Positions 6,011 through 6,760 of a stretch of 6,760 bases of DNA are shown piece by piece (position 1 is the stretch's first letter; the number at the start of each line of letters is the position of its first letter). Location of the stretch: NCBI GenBank assembly GCA_934504065.1, contig CAKSVQ010000127.1:1-6760 (forward strand), given 5' to 3'. The notes under the pieces are model-generated. The model was given only the letters and a program-made list of their open reading frames with translations. It ran no database searches and was not told the DNA's origin. This stretch comes from an uncultured Dysosmobacter sp. (lineage in GTDB: Bacteria > Bacillota > Clostridia > Oscillospirales > Oscillospiraceae). The position numbers were made by a program, and so were the translations under genes.

Positions 6011-6061
6011 CGGGTAGTGCGGTTTCCTTGTCTCCTTACTTGCTTTGAGCGGGTATGTGCG
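6011..6061. repeat. Pair of near-identical 11/12-nt direct repeats in the tctC leader
   Basis: CGGGTAGTGCG (6011-6021) recurs as CGGGTATGTGCG (6050-6061), one inserted base apart, with starts 39 nt apart. They occupy most of the 74-nt gap between the dehydrogenase stop and tctC. Repeats at this kind of spacing can be operator half-sites or regulator boxes, but no convincing -35/-10 pair was seen in the gap, so this is a weak call. Confidence 0.3.
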
Positions 6062-6760
6062 TTATTTATCTCCTAAAGCTCCGGTTTTTTCCCAGAGCTG
6101 GCAGAGCTCTTCCATGTCCTTGCAGACGGGCATCGGCTCCATTTTTGCATAGCCCAGCCCGGCGGCCCACTGGAGCTTGCGGTAGGTAGCCTCCATCATG
6201 ATGGAGTTCAATCCCAGCTCTTCCTCCAGCTCCTGACATTCCTTGGCTTCCAGCGAGCGGCGCTCGGCATGCTCCACACCGCTGGTAACCAGCTGGCCGC
6301 AGAATTTGGTGAAGCCCAGATTCTTAAAGGAGGCTTCTACCCCGGCCACGATCTCCTTATCGATGCCCAAACGGCGGGCGGTCATCAGCATCTCCATCGT
6401 CAGCGCTTCTACGCCCTTGACGAACACGCTGCGGGTCAGCTTCATTTTTACGGCCTTGCCCGGCTCGGGGCCCACATCATTGAGAGCCATGCCCACCGGG
6501 GTCATCAGCTCCACCATACGCTGTGCGCCATTGCCGCACACCAATGTGGGAGTCTTATGACGATAGATGGGAACCGCACCCATCACGGCGGCATCCACAT
6601 ACAGCGCGCCCTGCGCGTCAAAGGCCTTGCCCAGCTCTTCCTTTACTGCGGGGCGGTTGGTGGTCAGGTCGCAGAACAGGTGCTCCTTCGTCATGAAGGG
6701 CAGTGCCTCCATGGCCGCACCCCTGGCGAACTTCGCAGGAATGATAAGGAAGATCACCCG
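6062..6760 (-). CDS. NAD(P)-dependent beta-hydroxyacid dehydrogenase-like protein, DUF1932 type (5'-truncated by window edge)
   Basis: The frame is open to the right edge, giving 232 visible codons plus the stop; the first strands of the Rossmann fold with the GxGxxG motif lie outside, probably some 70 residues. The visible part starts in the later Rossmann region (IFLIIPAKFA). CDLTTNRPAV (29-38, counting from GTG at 6757) and YVDAAVMGAVP (53-63) are the conserved S/T-P and DAAVxG regions of 3-hydroxyisobutyrate/6-phosphogluconate dehydrogenase relatives. GPEPGKAVKMKLTRSVFVKG (96-115) starts the helical domain; Lys104 aligns with the catalytic lysine, and RSVFVKGVEALTMEMLMTARRLG (109-131) is typical of DUF1932 C-terminal domains. 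The family oxidises or reduces hydroxy acids with NAD(P). It is upstream of tctC by 74 nt and probably in the same operon, so its substrate may be what the transporter imports. GTG at 6757 is not the real start. Confidence 0.85.
   Translation of the reverse strand, partial: RVIFLIIPAKFARGAAMEALPFMTKEHLFCDLTTNRPAVKEELGKAFDAQGALYVDAAVMGAVPIYRHKTPTLVCGNGAQRMVELMTPVGMALNDVGPEPGKAVKMKLTRSVFVKGVEALTMEMLMTARRLGIDKEIVAGVEASFKNLGFTKFCGQLVTSGVEHAERRSLEAKECQELEEELGLNSIMMEATYRKLQWAAGLGYAKMEPMPVCKDMEELCQLWEKTGALGDK

Noticed and set aside
1..6760. CRISPR arrays, tRNA or rRNA genes, insertion sequences, phage or defence genes
   Set aside because: No regularly spaced repeats, cloverleaf or rRNA-like stretches, transposase motifs or defence-family signatures were seen on either strand.

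Overview
The window looks like a moderately GC-rich anaerobic Firmicute of the Clostridia, most likely an Oscillospiraceae-type gut bacterium. This is inferred from strong AGGAGG-type ribosome binding sites, a lipoprotein-type (Cys20) solute-binding protein rather than a free periplasmic one, two TTG starts and GC-rich coding sequence. No rRNA or tRNA is present to fix the taxonomy.

Layout: positions 1-906 hold one plus-strand unit. It has a possible terminator of an upstream gene at the left edge, a consensus -10 box, a 191-residue two-helix membrane protein with a bacterial-PH-like tail, and a very strong hairpin terminator (856-906). From 928 to the right edge everything reads on the minus strand. 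In transcription order (right to left) the genes are: a beta-hydroxyacid dehydrogenase-like protein with a DUF1932-type C-terminal half, cut by the right edge (6062-6760); tctC (4839-5987); tctB (4125-4592); tctA (2561-4111); an EamA/DMT-family permease (1599-2462); and ubiX (928-1497).

How they may work together: TctC, TctB and TctA form a complete tripartite tricarboxylate transporter, in which a lipid-anchored binding protein delivers a carboxylate to a cation-coupled TctAB permease. A dehydrogenase of the 3-hydroxyisobutyrate/6-phosphogluconate type lies directly upstream and could oxidise an imported hydroxy acid. UbiX makes prenylated FMN, the cofactor of UbiD-family decarboxylases. No UbiD lies in the window, but its presence nearby would suggest import and decarboxylation or oxidation of an organic or aromatic acid. 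This pathway is inference; the individual family calls are firm.

The most unusual part is the RNA-level architecture. The tctC-tctB gap (246 nt) carries three hairpins in series. The tctB and ubiX leaders share a nearly identical GC hairpin core followed by TTTTGA and then the Shine-Dalgarno sequence. ubiX also seems to have its own promoter overlapping the end of the permease gene, so the hairpin would sit at the 5' end of its mRNA. No CRISPR array, insertion sequence, phage gene or RNA gene was seen.
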